Shown piece by piece: positions 18,001 through 28,290 of a stretch of DNA of 64,000 nucleotides. Positions within the stretch are counted from its first letter, which is position 1, and every line of letters starts with the position of its first letter. Location: the NCBI GenBank assembly GCA_963792445.1, contig CAWBWO010000013.1, positions 248,001 through 312,000 of the forward strand, read 5' to 3'. This stretch comes from Rummeliibacillus sp963792445 (lineage in GTDB: Bacteria; Bacillota; Bacilli; Bacillales_A; Planococcaceae). The position numbers were made by a program, and so were the translations under genes. Under the pieces are notes generated by a model. The model saw only the letters and a program-made list of their open reading frames with translations. It was not told the origin of the DNA and ran no database searches.

Positions 18001-19740
18001 ATGTTTGATGTATTAATAAAACTACAATGGTTTTTTAAAGAAAACTGGAAACGATATACGATTGCAGTTGTCCTGTTAATCGTTGCAAATACGTTGGAAG
18101 TATTGCCACCATGGTTAATCGGAGAATCCATTGATGCCATTTACCGTGGAACGCTAACAAATACACTGTTATGGCAATTGATTGGTGGATTAGCAGCCAT
18201 CTTAATCACTGCATATATTGTCAACTTTATATGGCAGTATCAATTATTCGGTGGATCGAATGTGATTGAACGGAAACTTAGAAAAAATTTAATGTCACAG
18301 TTTTTAAGAATGTCACCGCCCTTTTACGAGCGTAATCGAACAGGTGATTTAATGGCTCGTGCGACAAATGATTTACGTGCAGTCTCTGTAACGGCCGGAT
18401 TTGGTATTATGACACTTTTGGATTCAACATTATATCTTGGCACAATTATCTTAATGATGGGCTTTTCTGTATCTTGGAAATTAACACTTGCCGCCATTAT
18501 CCCTTTACCAATACTTGCAATCACGATGCAAATTTTAGGTAAGAAAATTCATGAGAGATATATGGTTGCACAAGATGCTTTTGGCCAGATGAATGACCGT
18601 GTACTAGAAGCTGTCGAAGGTGTACGAGTGGTTCGGGCTTATGTTCATGAAAGAGCAACTGAAAAACAGTTTGCAGAAATGACGGAAGATGTTTATCGGA
18701 AAAATATGGATGTAGAGAAAATCGATGCATGGTTTGTACCAATTACGAGAGTTTTAACAGGGTTAAGTTATATGATTGGTCTTGGTTACGGGGCATACCT
18801 AGTATCAAATGGAGATATCACATTAGGAAAATTAGTATCTTTTAACGTTTACTTAGGTATGGTTGTTTGGCCAATGTTTGCAATTGGTGAGCTGATTAAT
18901 GTCATGCAACGTGGAAATGCGTCATTAGATCGTGTACAAGAAACTCTAAATGAAAAAGAAGACGTAGCAGATCCACAAACACCTATTGTTATTGAAAAAC
19001 CAAACTCAATTGTTTTCCATGATGTAACCTTCCAATATCCGCAATCACAATCTACGAACTTATCGCATTTAGAAGTATCCCTTGAAAAAGGCCAAACATT
19101 AGGGATAGTTGGGAAAACAGGTAGTGGTAAAACGACTGTAGTGAAACAATTGCTACGAGAGTATCCAACAGGCGTCGGAGCATTAAAGTTATCGGGAGAA
19201 TTAATCGAAGCACAAACAAAAGAACAAGTACGCAATTGGATTGGTTATGTACCGCAAGATCATGTTCTTTTCTCAAGGACAATCAGAGAAAATATATTAT
19301 TCGGTAAGCCGGATGCAACAGAAGAAGAATTACAAACAGCAATTAAAGTGTCATGCTTTGAAAATGATTTAAAAATACTACCAATGGGTTTAAATACATT
19401 AGTAGGTGAAAAAGGGGTATCTCTATCTGGTGGTCAAAAGCAACGAATTTCCATTGCACGGGCATTGATACGAAATCCGGAGATACTAATCATGGATGAT
19501 TCACTTTCAGCAGTTGATGCAAAAACAGAGAGTGTGATTATCAAAAATATCCAGCAAATTCGTAAACACAAAACAACAATCATTGTAACGCACCGTTTGT
19601 CTGCCATTATGCATGCAGATTGGATTATCGTGTTAGAAGACGGCAAAATCATTGAAGAAGGTACACATGAACAACTTATAGAAAAAGATGGTTGGTACAA
19701 AGAACAACATGATCGCCAACAAATTGAGGAGGCGAAATAA
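18001..19740 (+). CDS. bmrC: Heterodimeric multidrug ABC exporter subunit BmrC (YheI-like)
   Basis: A 579-residue half transporter: six membrane helices (residues about 1-310) and an ATPase domain. Walker A is GKTGSGKTT, signature LSGGQKQR, and Walker B reads ILIMDDSLSAVD. Asp replaces the catalytic Glu after Walker B, the known asymmetry of BmrC-type subunits, so this monomer carries the weak ATP site. The start MFDVLIKLQWFFKENW fits YheI. RBS GAAGGGATG is close to the ATG. BmrD follows with a 1-base overlap. The pair would export drugs as a heterodimer in the cytoplasmic membrane, controlled by the leader region upstream. Confidence 0.93.
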   Translation: MFDVLIKLQWFFKENWKRYTIAVVLLIVANTLEVLPPWLIGESIDAIYRGTLTNTLLWQLIGGLAAILITAYIVNFIWQYQLFGGSNVIERKLRKNLMSQFLRMSPPFYERNRTGDLMARATNDLRAVSVTAGFGIMTLLDSTLYLGTIILMMGFSVSWKLTLAAIIPLPILAITMQILGKKIHERYMVAQDAFGQMNDRVLEAVEGVRVVRAYVHERATEKQFAEMTEDVYRKNMDVEKIDAWFVPITRVLTGLSYMIGLGYGAYLVSNGDITLGKLVSFNVYLGMVVWPMFAIGELINVMQRGNASLDRVQETLNEKEDVADPQTPIVIEKPNSIVFHDVTFQYPQSQSTNLSHLEVSLEKGQTLGIVGKTGSGKTTVVKQLLREYPTGVGALKLSGELIEAQTKEQVRNWIGYVPQDHVLFSRTIRENILFGKPDATEEELQTAIKVSCFENDLKILPMGLNTLVGEKGVSLSGGQKQRISIARALIRNPEILIMDDSLSAVDAKTESVIIKNIQQIRKHKTTIIVTHRLSAIMHADWIIVLEDGKIIEEGTHEQLIEKDGWYKEQHDRQQIEEAK

Positions 19741-21482
19741 TGAGTACAACCAAAAGACTTTGGCAATATGCCTTACAATATAAAAAAATAGTAGCTATGG
19801 GACTTTTCCTATTAGCAATTGCAGTTGCCGCGGATATAGCAGGGCCATTAGTAGCGAAGAAAATTATTGATGAACATATCGCAAAAGCGACAACATTAGG
19901 TTTGGAATTTAAACCAATCGCTATATTACTCGCTGTTTTCTTATGCTTAGCTATAATCACTGCAATATTCAGATATGGTCAATATATACTTTTACAAAAA
20001 GGCGCCAACCGTATTATTCAAAAAATGCGAAACGATGTTTATCAACATATACAAACTCTACCAATTCGTTATTTTGATCGCTTACCTGCAGGAAAAGTAG
20101 TATCAAGAGTGACCAATGATACAGAAGCCATACACGACTTATTTGTTCAAGTATTATCCCAATTTGCAGCAAGTTTTATGACGATATTTGGTATCTATGT
20201 TGCGTTATTCTTCCTTGATTGGAAAATGGCCTGTATGGCATTACTCGTTGTACCATTGCTTATTCTATGGGCAATTCTATATCGTAAATATGCAGCAAAA
20301 TACAATCATATTGTGCGTAGTAAATTATCTGATATGAATGGAATGATTAATGAGTCTATTAATGGCATGACCATCATTCAAGCTTTTGGAAGAGAAAAGC
20401 AAATGGCAGAGGAATTTAATGAATTAAATGATGACTATTATAAATATCAAAATAAGCTTGTATTACTAGATTCAGCCACTTCACATAATTTAGTGGGAGT
20501 TATAAGGTCGCTAACATTTATCTTGTTTATATGGTATTTTGGTAGCGCAGAATTGACTGGGAACAGTGCTATATCAATTGGGATGTTATATGCATTTGTC
20601 GATTATATTACACGACTGTTCAACCCAGTTACGAATATTGTCAATCAACTTGCCAATTTAGAAAGAGCAAATGTTGCATCTGAACGTATCTTTGATTTAT
20701 TAGATCAATCAGGAGAAGCAGTCGATGATACGAAAATTGACCGTTATCATGGTGATGTAGCATTTAATCATGTTTGGTTTGCTTATAAAGATGAGGAATA
20801 TGTGTTAAAAGATATCCATTTCAAAGCGAAACAAGGTGAAACCATTGCATTGGTAGGGCATACGGGATCTGGTAAAAGTTCAATTATGAATTTATTATTC
20901 CGTTTTTACGATGTGACGAAAGGTTCCATCACGATTGATGGGTTGAATATTCAAGATTATTCTCGCCAAACTATTCGTGAACATATGGGCATCGTGTTAC
21001 AAGATCCTTATCTATTTACAGGTACCATTAGCTCGAATGTTAGTTTAGATGATCCAAGAATATCACGAGCAACAGTAGAAAAAGCTCTAAAAGCAGTGGG
21101 TGGCGACCAGGTATTAGCTAATTTACCAGGTGGCTTAGACGAACCAGTTATTGAAAAAGGAAGCACCCTTTCATCTGGTCAGCGTCAATTAATTTCATTT
21201 GCAAGAGCATTGGCATTCAATCCAGCTATTTTAATATTGGATGAAGCCACATCTAATATCGATACAGAAACAGAAGAGATCATCCAACACGCAATGGAAG
21301 TATTGAAAAAAGGCCGCACAACATTCATCATCGCCCACAGACTTTCTACTATTAAAAACGCTGACCGTATCCTAGTGTTAGACAGAGGTGAAATAGTAGA
21401 ACAAGGCTCACATGAAGAACTACTAGCTTTAAATGGGCGATATAACCAAATGTATAAATTACAATCTGGGGAAATGAAATAA
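19740..21482 (+). CDS. bmrD: Heterodimeric multidrug ABC exporter subunit BmrD (YheH-like)
   Basis: A 580-residue half transporter with six membrane helices and an ATPase domain. Walker A is GHTGSGKSS; Walker B is ILILDEATSNID with the catalytic Glu retained; its own signature is the altered LSSGQRQL. It therefore supplies the canonical Walker B Glu missing in BmrC, as in the B. subtilis pair. It is shorter than B. subtilis BmrD (about 670 residues, which has an N-terminal extension). The ATG overlaps the bmrC stop and GAGGAGG lies just before it. A terminator follows at 21760. Confidence 0.93.
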   Translation: MSTTKRLWQYALQYKKIVAMGLFLLAIAVAADIAGPLVAKKIIDEHIAKATTLGLEFKPIAILLAVFLCLAIITAIFRYGQYILLQKGANRIIQKMRNDVYQHIQTLPIRYFDRLPAGKVVSRVTNDTEAIHDLFVQVLSQFAASFMTIFGIYVALFFLDWKMACMALLVVPLLILWAILYRKYAAKYNHIVRSKLSDMNGMINESINGMTIIQAFGREKQMAEEFNELNDDYYKYQNKLVLLDSATSHNLVGVIRSLTFILFIWYFGSAELTGNSAISIGMLYAFVDYITRLFNPVTNIVNQLANLERANVASERIFDLLDQSGEAVDDTKIDRYHGDVAFNHVWFAYKDEEYVLKDIHFKAKQGETIALVGHTGSGKSSIMNLLFRFYDVTKGSITIDGLNIQDYSRQTIREHMGIVLQDPYLFTGTISSNVSLDDPRISRATVEKALKAVGGDQVLANLPGGLDEPVIEKGSTLSSGQRQLISFARALAFNPAILILDEATSNIDTETEEIIQHAMEVLKKGRTTFIIAHRLSTIKNADRILVLDRGEIVEQGSHEELLALNGRYNQMYKLQSGEMK

Positions 21483-21570
21483 GAGATTCGTTAATCATAT
21501 GAGAATTGGAAGAATGTTCATATACTTGGAACTGAAAACTTTTCATGGAATTAGTACTTCAAATATTAAG

Positions 21571-21680
21571 GAAGTGGAATCGTGCTGCGACTCACGGAAA
21601 ATATGCGAGAAGGTGAGGACCTGCGCGAAGGAACGGAGACTCACCGCTAGTCCTTAGGAAAGCGTAGCTGGTTCCACTTC
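21571..21680. repeat. Dispersed intergenic element with terminal inverted repeats
   Basis: A 110-bp GC-richer island in AT-rich DNA, bounded by GAAGTGGAA (21571) and its reverse complement TTCCACTTC (ends 21680). The inside has further short palindromic pieces (GTGAG/CTCAC). The right end matches the copy at 17482-17504. No ORF. It resembles REP/BIME-like intergenic elements seen in Bacillales genomes. Confidence 0.75.
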
Positions 21681-21759
21681 AAACTAAAATAAAATAAGTA
21701 TGAAACTAGTTTTTCAACCATCATATAATTTGGAGATTTTTCCTTGAAAATAACCTTTT

Positions 21760-21801
21760 ATCCAACTTCGAACACCATCGTTCCTAGTTGGATTTTTTCT
21801 T
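21760..21801 (+). terminator. Terminator after bmrD
   Basis: ATCCAACT pairs with AGTTGGAT around an 18-nt loop, followed by TTTTTCTTTTT. It lies 278 bases after bmrD, beyond the dispersed element. Confidence 0.8.
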
Positions 21802-21886
21802 TTTACGAATTTCATCACTGCAATAATCCATTAAAAACTGGTATTATAGATATTGGCGTTTTTAAAAATTGTATGAACCAAGTAAG

Positions 21887-21930
21887 CACTGGTAAGTTCA
21901 TTGTTGATAGTGTAAATGAATTTACCAGTG
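21887..21930 (+). other. Long perfect hairpin upstream of the helicase gene
   Basis: CACTGGTAA pairs with TTACCAGTG, with further pairing of TTCATT and AATGAA inside, giving about 15 bp. It is 40 bases before the helicase start. There is no good T run, so it may be a leader structure rather than a terminator. Confidence 0.5.
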
Positions 21931-21975
21931 TTCATTTTGAAAATGAAAATTAACTAATGAAAGGAAGATATGTTC

Positions 21976-24900
21976 ATGGCACAAGTGATGTCTAAGCCTG
22001 CAGTGATGCGTACAAATATCATACTAACGAACAAAGCTCGAGATGGTATACAAGCATGGGCGAAGGATGAACATGCTTTTTTTCATCTCCAAAAATCATT
22101 TGTTGTACATATTGAGCATGTACTAAATACATCAAAAGACGAAATGGCGACTACGCTTTATTTCGATAATATTGAAAATACCGTCCTCGCAGAAAAACTC
22201 GAAGGACAAGTAGCGGTGATGAATTGCGTAGTAAAGTATGATGGTTTACTTGCTACCAATTTCCGAGTACTTAGTAGTCGAGTACCAGTTCATACAAATA
22301 GACGTTTCAAAACAAAATTGGAGTTCGCAACAAATGCTAGTAATACAGTTGGCTTGCCACTTGAATTGCATAGTAAAATTCGAGAATTACCGATTGCAGA
22401 AGAACGTTCTAAGTATGTACAAAAGCGGATTTCCAGCTGGGAAGGGTATTTAAAAATCCAAGAACGTGATGCGACCATTGATGATATGAATGTCAGTTTC
22501 TCGCATTATGATTTCAATGAAGATTTCAGTCGAATTACTTTTCATATTAATGGTCTAAAAGAAGGCGAATGGAAAAAAGTCGTTGGATTAAGTGCAAAAG
22601 TACAAGGGCAAAAAGACGAATTGGGATCTGTATTGAAAGCACAAGCTTCAAAGAAAACCGTCGAAATCGAATTACGTCCATTTATCCAAGAACAAGTGCG
22701 AAAGAATAAATGGCATCCAAAATCAAAAGAATTGGTCTTTAGCAATTTTGCGACACTCAGTCAGATTCGTCGATTACGAAAGGGCTTTAGTGATTTAGAA
22801 AAAGGGCTTGCTGCAAATGCCAATTTAGAGAAAATCCTCTTTGAGGAACGTCCACGCATTCAACAACCTAAAAAAAGAGCAGAACTTTCTTTTGACAATC
22901 GTCTCAATGAGTTCCAAAGAGAAGCAGTAATAGGAGCTATGTCCGCTGAGGATTTATACGTGATTCAAGGACCTCCAGGTACAGGGAAAACAACGGTTAT
23001 TTCAGAAATCTGTCAGCAAAATGCAAAAGCAGGTTTGAAAACGCTCGTCGCTTCACAATCCAATTTAGCGGTTGATAATGCACTCAGTAGATTATTAGCA
23101 AACAAAGATATCCGCATCCTTCGATATGGACGTACAGAAAGTATCGAAGAAGAAGGCAAAAAGTTTATTGAAGAAAATGTGGCACTATATTGGCGTGAAC
23201 AAACATTACACGATCTAGAAGCAGAACTAGCCATTCATAGAGACCGAACTGCAGAACTAGATGCAGCTATCGATAAAAAAGAAACTGAATTACAAGGATT
23301 ACAGGAACAGCTGTCCATTCTTGAAGCAAAAATCATTGAACAAGAACAAGCAGAAAAAGACTTAGTCATTGTAGAAGAAGATATAAAAAATCTGAAGAAA
23401 TCGTTAAGTGCATTACGAAAAGAACTACGATTATTAGAAGAACAAACTGGTGAGCTATCTGCTAAACGGTCAAAAGAAGAACAACAAATCAATGAATTGG
23501 AAGAACTGCTTGCAGGCTACGGTTCCTTGGAAAAACTTGTAGAAGCAGAACAACTTAAACAAGCGGAGGTAGTAAAACTACGTCAGCAGGTATCCTATTC
23601 AAACGCAAAAGGTGAATTGGAAAAAGCTGAAATCGCCTTTAAAAATGCGCAAACAGCTTATGAAGAATGGGTTAACAATCATCAAAAACTGCAAGCCTCT
23701 AAAGAAGCAATTGAAGAGTGTAAAAAGATTCAAGATTTAAATGCATTTATGGAAGAACATCAAATTCAAGCCAATACGAAAATTGAATGGCAACGCAATT
23801 CGTTTGCACGCATCCAAGCGGAAATGTTTGGCTATAACGATTGGAAAGAAGTGAGAAATCGTTTAAATAGTGCAATTGGCTTTTTAGAGAAGAAAATCGG
23901 TGCAGGACAAAGTCAACAAATTCTACAAAAAGTTGAGCAACAAGCTACAAATGGCTACTCATCTTATTCCATTCGAGAAGTAGATTCAGCAATTGATCAT
24001 TTCAAGAAATTTTTACTTGAAACGCAAGATTTATATGTCAATCAACTCTATGTTTATCTAGAGCGTTTATATAATCGTCGCCTTTTTGTTGAAGAACAGT
24101 TTGGAATGCTCGAAAATCAGCGATTAGAAATCATGCGTCTTTTCCAAATGATGAAACAAGAAGTGGAAAACCAAGTTTCTTATATTTTAAATACATCAAA
24201 GCAACATGAAAGTGGATTGTTAAATGTAAGAAATAGATGGAATGCAGAGGTTGAGCAACTAAAACGAAAACTAGATCAATTAGCTGGAGTAGTTGATGAA
24301 AATGAAATGCAAATAGCACTAGTTGATCTTCAAGATACGTTATCACAACAAGAAAAAGAATTAGAACTGTTAACGAGTCAAAAGCAAAAAGTTGCCACAA
24401 CTTTACCAAAGTTAGAAACTTTGCAGGAAGCGTTTAAACTGATTGTTGAAGAAGAAGCTACTGCATTAAAGCAATTGTCACAAAAAGAAGCAGAAGTAAA
24501 AGATATTAATGTAAAAGGTATTGCACAAGAGAAAAAATTAAAAGAGCTTGAACAAATTCTGCAACAGGATTTAACAAGACAAAAACAATACACAGAAGAA
24601 ACAATCAAAGCTGTTAATAAGCAAATTGAGAAGCTGCTTCACGATAAACAACAATTACCGATTAAGCAACAATTGCAACAACAATGGCATCAATTATTAT
24701 TAAATGCTAGTGAACACGATTTGGATGAAATCCGAAAATTATATGTCAATCATGCAAATGTTATTGGAACAACTTGTGTGGCTTCCGCACGTAAAGAATT
24801 TATGGAAAACTATCCTACATTTGATGTGGTCATTATTGATGAAGTCTCAAAAGCAACACCACCTGAATTATTATTACCGATGTTAAAAGGTAAGAAAATC

Positions 24901-25785
24901 ATATTGGTAGGGGACCATCATCAACTTCCACCATTAATCGGTGACGATACTTTAGAAGAAACGTTAAAAGCAATTATAGAAGAAAGCGATGATTTACAAG
25001 AAATCAATGAGTTAAAGAAACTCCTAAAAGAATCCTTATTCGAACGTCTATTCAAAAACTTGCCTAAAACAAATAAACAAATGTTGGCAATCCAATATCG
25101 TATGCATGAAAATATTATGAAAACGATCACGCCATTTTATGAAAATGAAGATAACCATCTTCGTTGCGGCTTAGAAGACTCAGATAAAGTACGAGATCAT
25201 CACTTGGAAGGGCATTTTGTAAAACGACAAGACCATCTAATTTGGCTTGATATGCCAAGCAGAAAGCCATATTTCGAAGAACAGATGAAGAACGGAAAGA
25301 GTCGTTTTAACCCAGGAGAACTCGATACCATCCGCCATGCTTTATTGGATTTGGATCAATCAACTAAAAATGCAATAGCAAATGGGAATTTACCAGAAGG
25401 CACGAAGAAAAGTGTTGGGGTAATTAGTTTCTATGGTGAACAAGTAAAGAAAATTGACCATCTTACTCAGCAAGAACTAAAATTAGATCATTTACAATTA
25501 CGTACCGGTACTGTCGATAGATTCCAAGGGATGGAAATGGACGTCATCATCGTTAGTATGGTTCGTAATACTGAACATAAAGGTGGAGACATCGGTTTTG
25601 CGAATGACTATCGCAGATTAAACGTTGCCCTGTCTCGCGCTAGAGAACTATTGATCTTAGTTGGTAGCACGGAAATGTTCACAAAACGTGCTAAGAAAAA
25701 AGAATCTCGTGAAATGTACAGTCATTTACTTAGTGTTGTTAAGTCACAAAATGGACTTCGAGACGAAAAAGGAAATCCAAAATAA
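21976..25785 (+). CDS. Large SF1 (DNA2/NAM7-like) helicase with coiled-coil insertion
   Basis: A 1269-residue soluble ATPase. Walker A GPPGTGKTTVISEIC is at about 332-346, motif Ia-like TLVASQSNLAVDNAL follows, motif II VIIDEVSKATPPELL is at 953-967, motif III LVGDHHQLPPL near 979, motif IV-V region (TGTVDRFQGMEMDVIIVSMVR) near 1180, and motif VI RRLNVALSRARELL near 1214. Between motifs Ia and II lie some 500 residues rich in Glu, Lys, Gln and Leu with heptad character, a long coiled coil. The N-terminal 300 residues match nothing I recognise. ATG 21976 is chosen over 21970 for RBS spacing. A partner gene starts 21 bases after the stop. Nucleic-acid unwinding is expected; the process is unknown. 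Confidence 0.85.
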   Translation: MAQVMSKPAVMRTNIILTNKARDGIQAWAKDEHAFFHLQKSFVVHIEHVLNTSKDEMATTLYFDNIENTVLAEKLEGQVAVMNCVVKYDGLLATNFRVLSSRVPVHTNRRFKTKLEFATNASNTVGLPLELHSKIRELPIAEERSKYVQKRISSWEGYLKIQERDATIDDMNVSFSHYDFNEDFSRITFHINGLKEGEWKKVVGLSAKVQGQKDELGSVLKAQASKKTVEIELRPFIQEQVRKNKWHPKSKELVFSNFATLSQIRRLRKGFSDLEKGLAANANLEKILFEERPRIQQPKKRAELSFDNRLNEFQREAVIGAMSAEDLYVIQGPPGTGKTTVISEICQQNAKAGLKTLVASQSNLAVDNALSRLLANKDIRILRYGRTESIEEEGKKFIEENVALYWREQTLHDLEAELAIHRDRTAELDAAIDKKETELQGLQEQLSILEAKIIEQEQAEKDLVIVEEDIKNLKKSLSALRKELRLLEEQTGELSAKRSKEEQQINELEELLAGYGSLEKLVEAEQLKQAEVVKLRQQVSYSNAKGELEKAEIAFKNAQTAYEEWVNNHQKLQASKEAIEECKKIQDLNAFMEEHQIQANTKIEWQRNSFARIQAEMFGYNDWKEVRNRLNSAIGFLEKKIGAGQSQQILQKVEQQATNGYSSYSIREVDSAIDHFKKFLLETQDLYVNQLYVYLERLYNRRLFVEEQFGMLENQRLEIMRLFQMMKQEVENQVSYILNTSKQHESGLLNVRNRWNAEVEQLKRKLDQLAGVVDENEMQIALVDLQDTLSQQEKELELLTSQKQKVATTLPKLETLQEAFKLIVEEEATALKQLSQKEAEVKDINVKGIAQEKKLKELEQILQQDLTRQKQYTEETIKAVNKQIEKLLHDKQQLPIKQQLQQQWHQLLLNASEHDLDEIRKLYVNHANVIGTTCVASARKEFMENYPTFDVVIIDEVSKATPPELLLPMLKGKKIILVGDHHQLPPLIGDDTLEETLKAIIEESDDLQEINELKKLLKESLFERLFKNLPKTNKQMLAIQYRMHENIMKTITPFYENEDNHLRCGLEDSDKVRDHHLEGHFVKRQDHLIWLDMPSRKPYFEEQMKNGKSRFNPGELDTIRHALLDLDQSTKNAIANGNLPEGTKKSVGVISFYGEQVKKIDHLTQQELKLDHLQLRTGTVDRFQGMEMDVIIVSMVRNTEHKGGDIGFANDYRRLNVALSRARELLILVGSTEMFTKRAKKKESREMYSHLLSVVKSQNGLRDEKGNPK

Positions 25786-25806
25786 CCATTGAAGGGAGCA
25801 CCTATA

Positions 25807-26572
25807 TTGAAAGCTCTAGAGAAAAAGCTAACAAGTAAAATCAAACAAGACAAGCAAGCTGAAATCTTAGCAACATCAAGCTGGTGCTTTCCTATTCAAA
25901 CAGTAGAATTCAACTATCAGCCAGTAAAACGCCAGACGATGGATATCTTGATGAAAATGATTTTACTAAGTTTACAACAAGCAGAAATTGCTGACCCAAA
26001 AGAACTGAGTGACTTATTATTAGTGGAAGAATTATTTATTCGAGATCTACTACAAAGCCTCTCAAATACAGGTTTAGTGGAAAAAGAAGAGTATTATCAG
26101 CTAACAGCTAGAGGAAAAAAACAGTTAGAAATGGGCATTTTCGAAGAAGCCCAGGAAGAAGAAACTAAAACATTACTCTATAGTGCAAACCATAAAGCAT
26201 TTCTACCAGGTGATATCGAGCAATTGGATGATTTTGATGAATTGCCAGAAACCTTCGCCTATGCTTCAGAAGAGTCGATTGATGTGGATGAAGAAGTAAT
26301 CACCCATGCACTACAAGAAAATCGCACAGTACCAGTTGATGAATGAGCAAGGTGAAAATGCAGTCCAAACATTTATCACCTCAATCGAATCCAAAAAAAC
26401 CATCCAAATCAACGACATCCCTTGCATGCAATTTGTCATCTACAACAAAGAAAAGGACTTACTCTATGTTCGCGTATGGAACACACTAACAGGACATTGG
26501 GATGAAACATTAGAAAAATTGCTAACAGAAAAAGAATTACTAAAATGGCGTGAGGAATACTTAGAAGAATAA
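25807..26572 (+). CDS. Hypothetical partner of the helicase, one frameshift
   Basis: A 254-residue protein after repair. Residues about 40-110 look like a winged-helix module (MDILMKMILLSLQQ, LLLVEELFIRDLLQSL, GLVEKEEYYQLTARGKKQLE); an acidic linker follows; the C terminus is a small alpha/beta part (VIYNKEKDLLYVRVWNTLTGHW). One extra base near 26343 breaks the frame after VPVDE. TTG at 25807 fits the AAGGGAG eight bases upstream. The close spacing suggests it is transcribed with the helicase. I do not recognise a named family; a DNA-binding adaptor is a guess from the winged-helix look. Confidence 0.65.
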
Positions 26573-26624
26573 GGAACTGTACGATAAGTCTTTATTAAAA
26601 AAAAATATAGAAATCAATTGATGG

Positions 26625-26660
26625 AAATCTGCTTTTCGTATAGAATGGCAGATTTTTTTG
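26625..26660 (+). terminator. Terminator after helicase partner
   Basis: AAATCTGC pairs with GCAGATTT around a 15-nt loop, followed by a run of T. Confidence 0.85.
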
Positions 26661-26720
26661 TTAAATAATTTTGTTAACCTTCGTCCGCTATTTCTCTAAA
26701 GTTCGCGAACAAGTAGAGAG

Positions 26721-26924
26721 TTAATCATAAACATGAAACAACATTAGTTCATGAACCATTTTCTTCACTTGTTCTTCATCTGGCGGTATCAAACCTTTCC
26801 ACTCAATCGCTCCATCCTTTTCATAGATTCCTTCATATCGATTTTGTTTATAAAAGAAACTAATCGTCCAGCCTGGTAGCTGTTGATTTTCATAAAGTGG
26901 TTTAAAACTGAAATGTTGAATCAA
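26721..26924 (-). CDS. yheE: YheE-like small protein (DUF5342)
   Basis: A 67-residue protein matching B. subtilis YheE: LPGWTISFFYKQNRYEGIYEK in the middle and MVHELMLFHVYD at the C terminus. TTG at 26924 is the start because AAGGGGG stands eight bases upstream and it aligns with the B. subtilis N terminus; an earlier in-frame TTG at 26942 precedes the RBS. Function unknown. Position next to yheB and yheA agrees with B. subtilis order. Confidence 0.8.
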   Translation of the reverse strand: MIQHFSFKPLYENQQLPGWTISFFYKQNRYEGIYEKDGAIEWKGLIPPDEEQVKKMVHELMLFHVYD

Positions 26925-27086
26925 ATGTTTAGCCCCCTTCAAAGTAAATAACTTTCACTTAGTATAAATTACCATCTGAAATTATCAAAGCAAAACCAGC
27001 GAATTGTCGAAAGATAGCTAATAATTTTATAACAATGCACGGTCTGCTATAATATACCTTAGTTTTAAAGAAGTGGGTGAAGTTAG

Positions 27087-28226
27087 ATGAATAGTCTATT
27101 ATTGATCATATTTATGACCATAGTCGGATCAGTAATTGGTGGGATTACAAATTATATTGCTATTAAAATGCTGTTTAGACCATATAATGCAATTTATCTT
27201 GGCTCTTGGCGATTACCATTCACACCTGGTTTAATTCCTAAAAGACGTGATGAATTAGCAAAACAGCTTGGAAAGACAGTTGTAAATTATTTATTAACTC
27301 CTGAAATGTTCCGAAAAAAATTATTCACAGATAACAATAAGAAAATCGTGGAGAAATGGTTAAACGATAAAATCAAAGAAATTATTTTTACAGAAGATAA
27401 AACCATCAATGATTGGCTACATCAAGTGGGTGTTACAAATTTACCTCATACAATTGAGGGGAAGATTGATCATCTTGTCGATAACCAAATCGATCATTTG
27501 AATAATACATTAACTACGAATGCAATCGAAGCTTTAATGCCTGCATCATGGCAAGAAAAAGCATCCAAAAAGATTCCCGAGATTTCACATTATATTTTGA
27601 AAAAAGGCGAAGATTATTTTGAGTCAGAAGAAGGGTTTCAAACCATTAAACGATTAATCGATGACTTTTTAGATTCTAAAGGGACACTTGGCGGTATGAT
27701 TCAAATGTTCTTAGGTGATACCAATTCACTTGTTGGTCGAATGCAAAAAGAAGTGAACAAATTTTTGAATGCACCTGGTACAATGGTATTGCTTACCAAT
27801 ATTTTGACCACCGAATGGAATAAGTTAAAAGTACAATCCGTACCACAATTAGTAGGAGAGTTAGACTTCGCTTCGACTAAAGTGAGAATCCAAGAATATG
27901 TAAAAAAAGAAATCCAATTAGAAAATCGTCTGGACAAACCACTTGCCTATTATTGGAAAGATGGTGCTGGGTGGTTTGCTCAAAATGTCGTGCCGCAACT
28001 AGTAGAAAGAGGCTTTGCAATGGCCGAAGATAAACTGGACGAAGCGATCGAACGCTTGAATATTCAAGAAATCGTGAAAGAACAAGTGGATTCATTCCCA
28101 GTTTCAGTTTTAGAAGATCTAGTATTAGGTATCTCAAAACGCGAATTCAAGATGATTACATTACTTGGATATGTACTTGGTGGAGTAATTGGAGTCATAC
28201 AAGGTATCATAGTAACCATATTCTAG
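27087..28226 (+). CDS. yheB: DUF445 family membrane protein (YheB-like)
   Basis: A 379-residue protein with an N-terminal membrane segment (LLLIIFMTIVGSVIGGITNYIAIKMLF), a long helical middle part and a C-terminal hydrophobic helix (ITLLGYVLGGVIGVIQGIIVTIF). The N-terminal motif with NYIAIKMLFRPYNAIYLGSW is the DUF445 hallmark. In B. subtilis YheB is a spore-related membrane protein of unclear role. RBS GTGGGTGAAG is modest. yheA follows 64 bases later in the same direction. Confidence 0.92.
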   Translation: MNSLLLIIFMTIVGSVIGGITNYIAIKMLFRPYNAIYLGSWRLPFTPGLIPKRRDELAKQLGKTVVNYLLTPEMFRKKLFTDNNKKIVEKWLNDKIKEIIFTEDKTINDWLHQVGVTNLPHTIEGKIDHLVDNQIDHLNNTLTTNAIEALMPASWQEKASKKIPEISHYILKKGEDYFESEEGFQTIKRLIDDFLDSKGTLGGMIQMFLGDTNSLVGRMQKEVNKFLNAPGTMVLLTNILTTEWNKLKVQSVPQLVGELDFASTKVRIQEYVKKEIQLENRLDKPLAYYWKDGAGWFAQNVVPQLVERGFAMAEDKLDEAIERLNIQEIVKEQVDSFPVSVLEDLVLGISKREFKMITLLGYVLGGVIGVIQGIIVTIF

Positions 28227-28290
28227 ACTATCCAGCTAAAATGGTTGGTTTAAACAAAGTCTAAAAAAAAACAGAAAGTAGGGAAATGAC

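Noticed and set aside
21744..21953. A 69-codon ORF starting at TTG upstream of the helicase
   Set aside because: It runs straight through the bmrD terminator hairpin and a second long hairpin, has a poor start context, and its sequence has no domain-like character.
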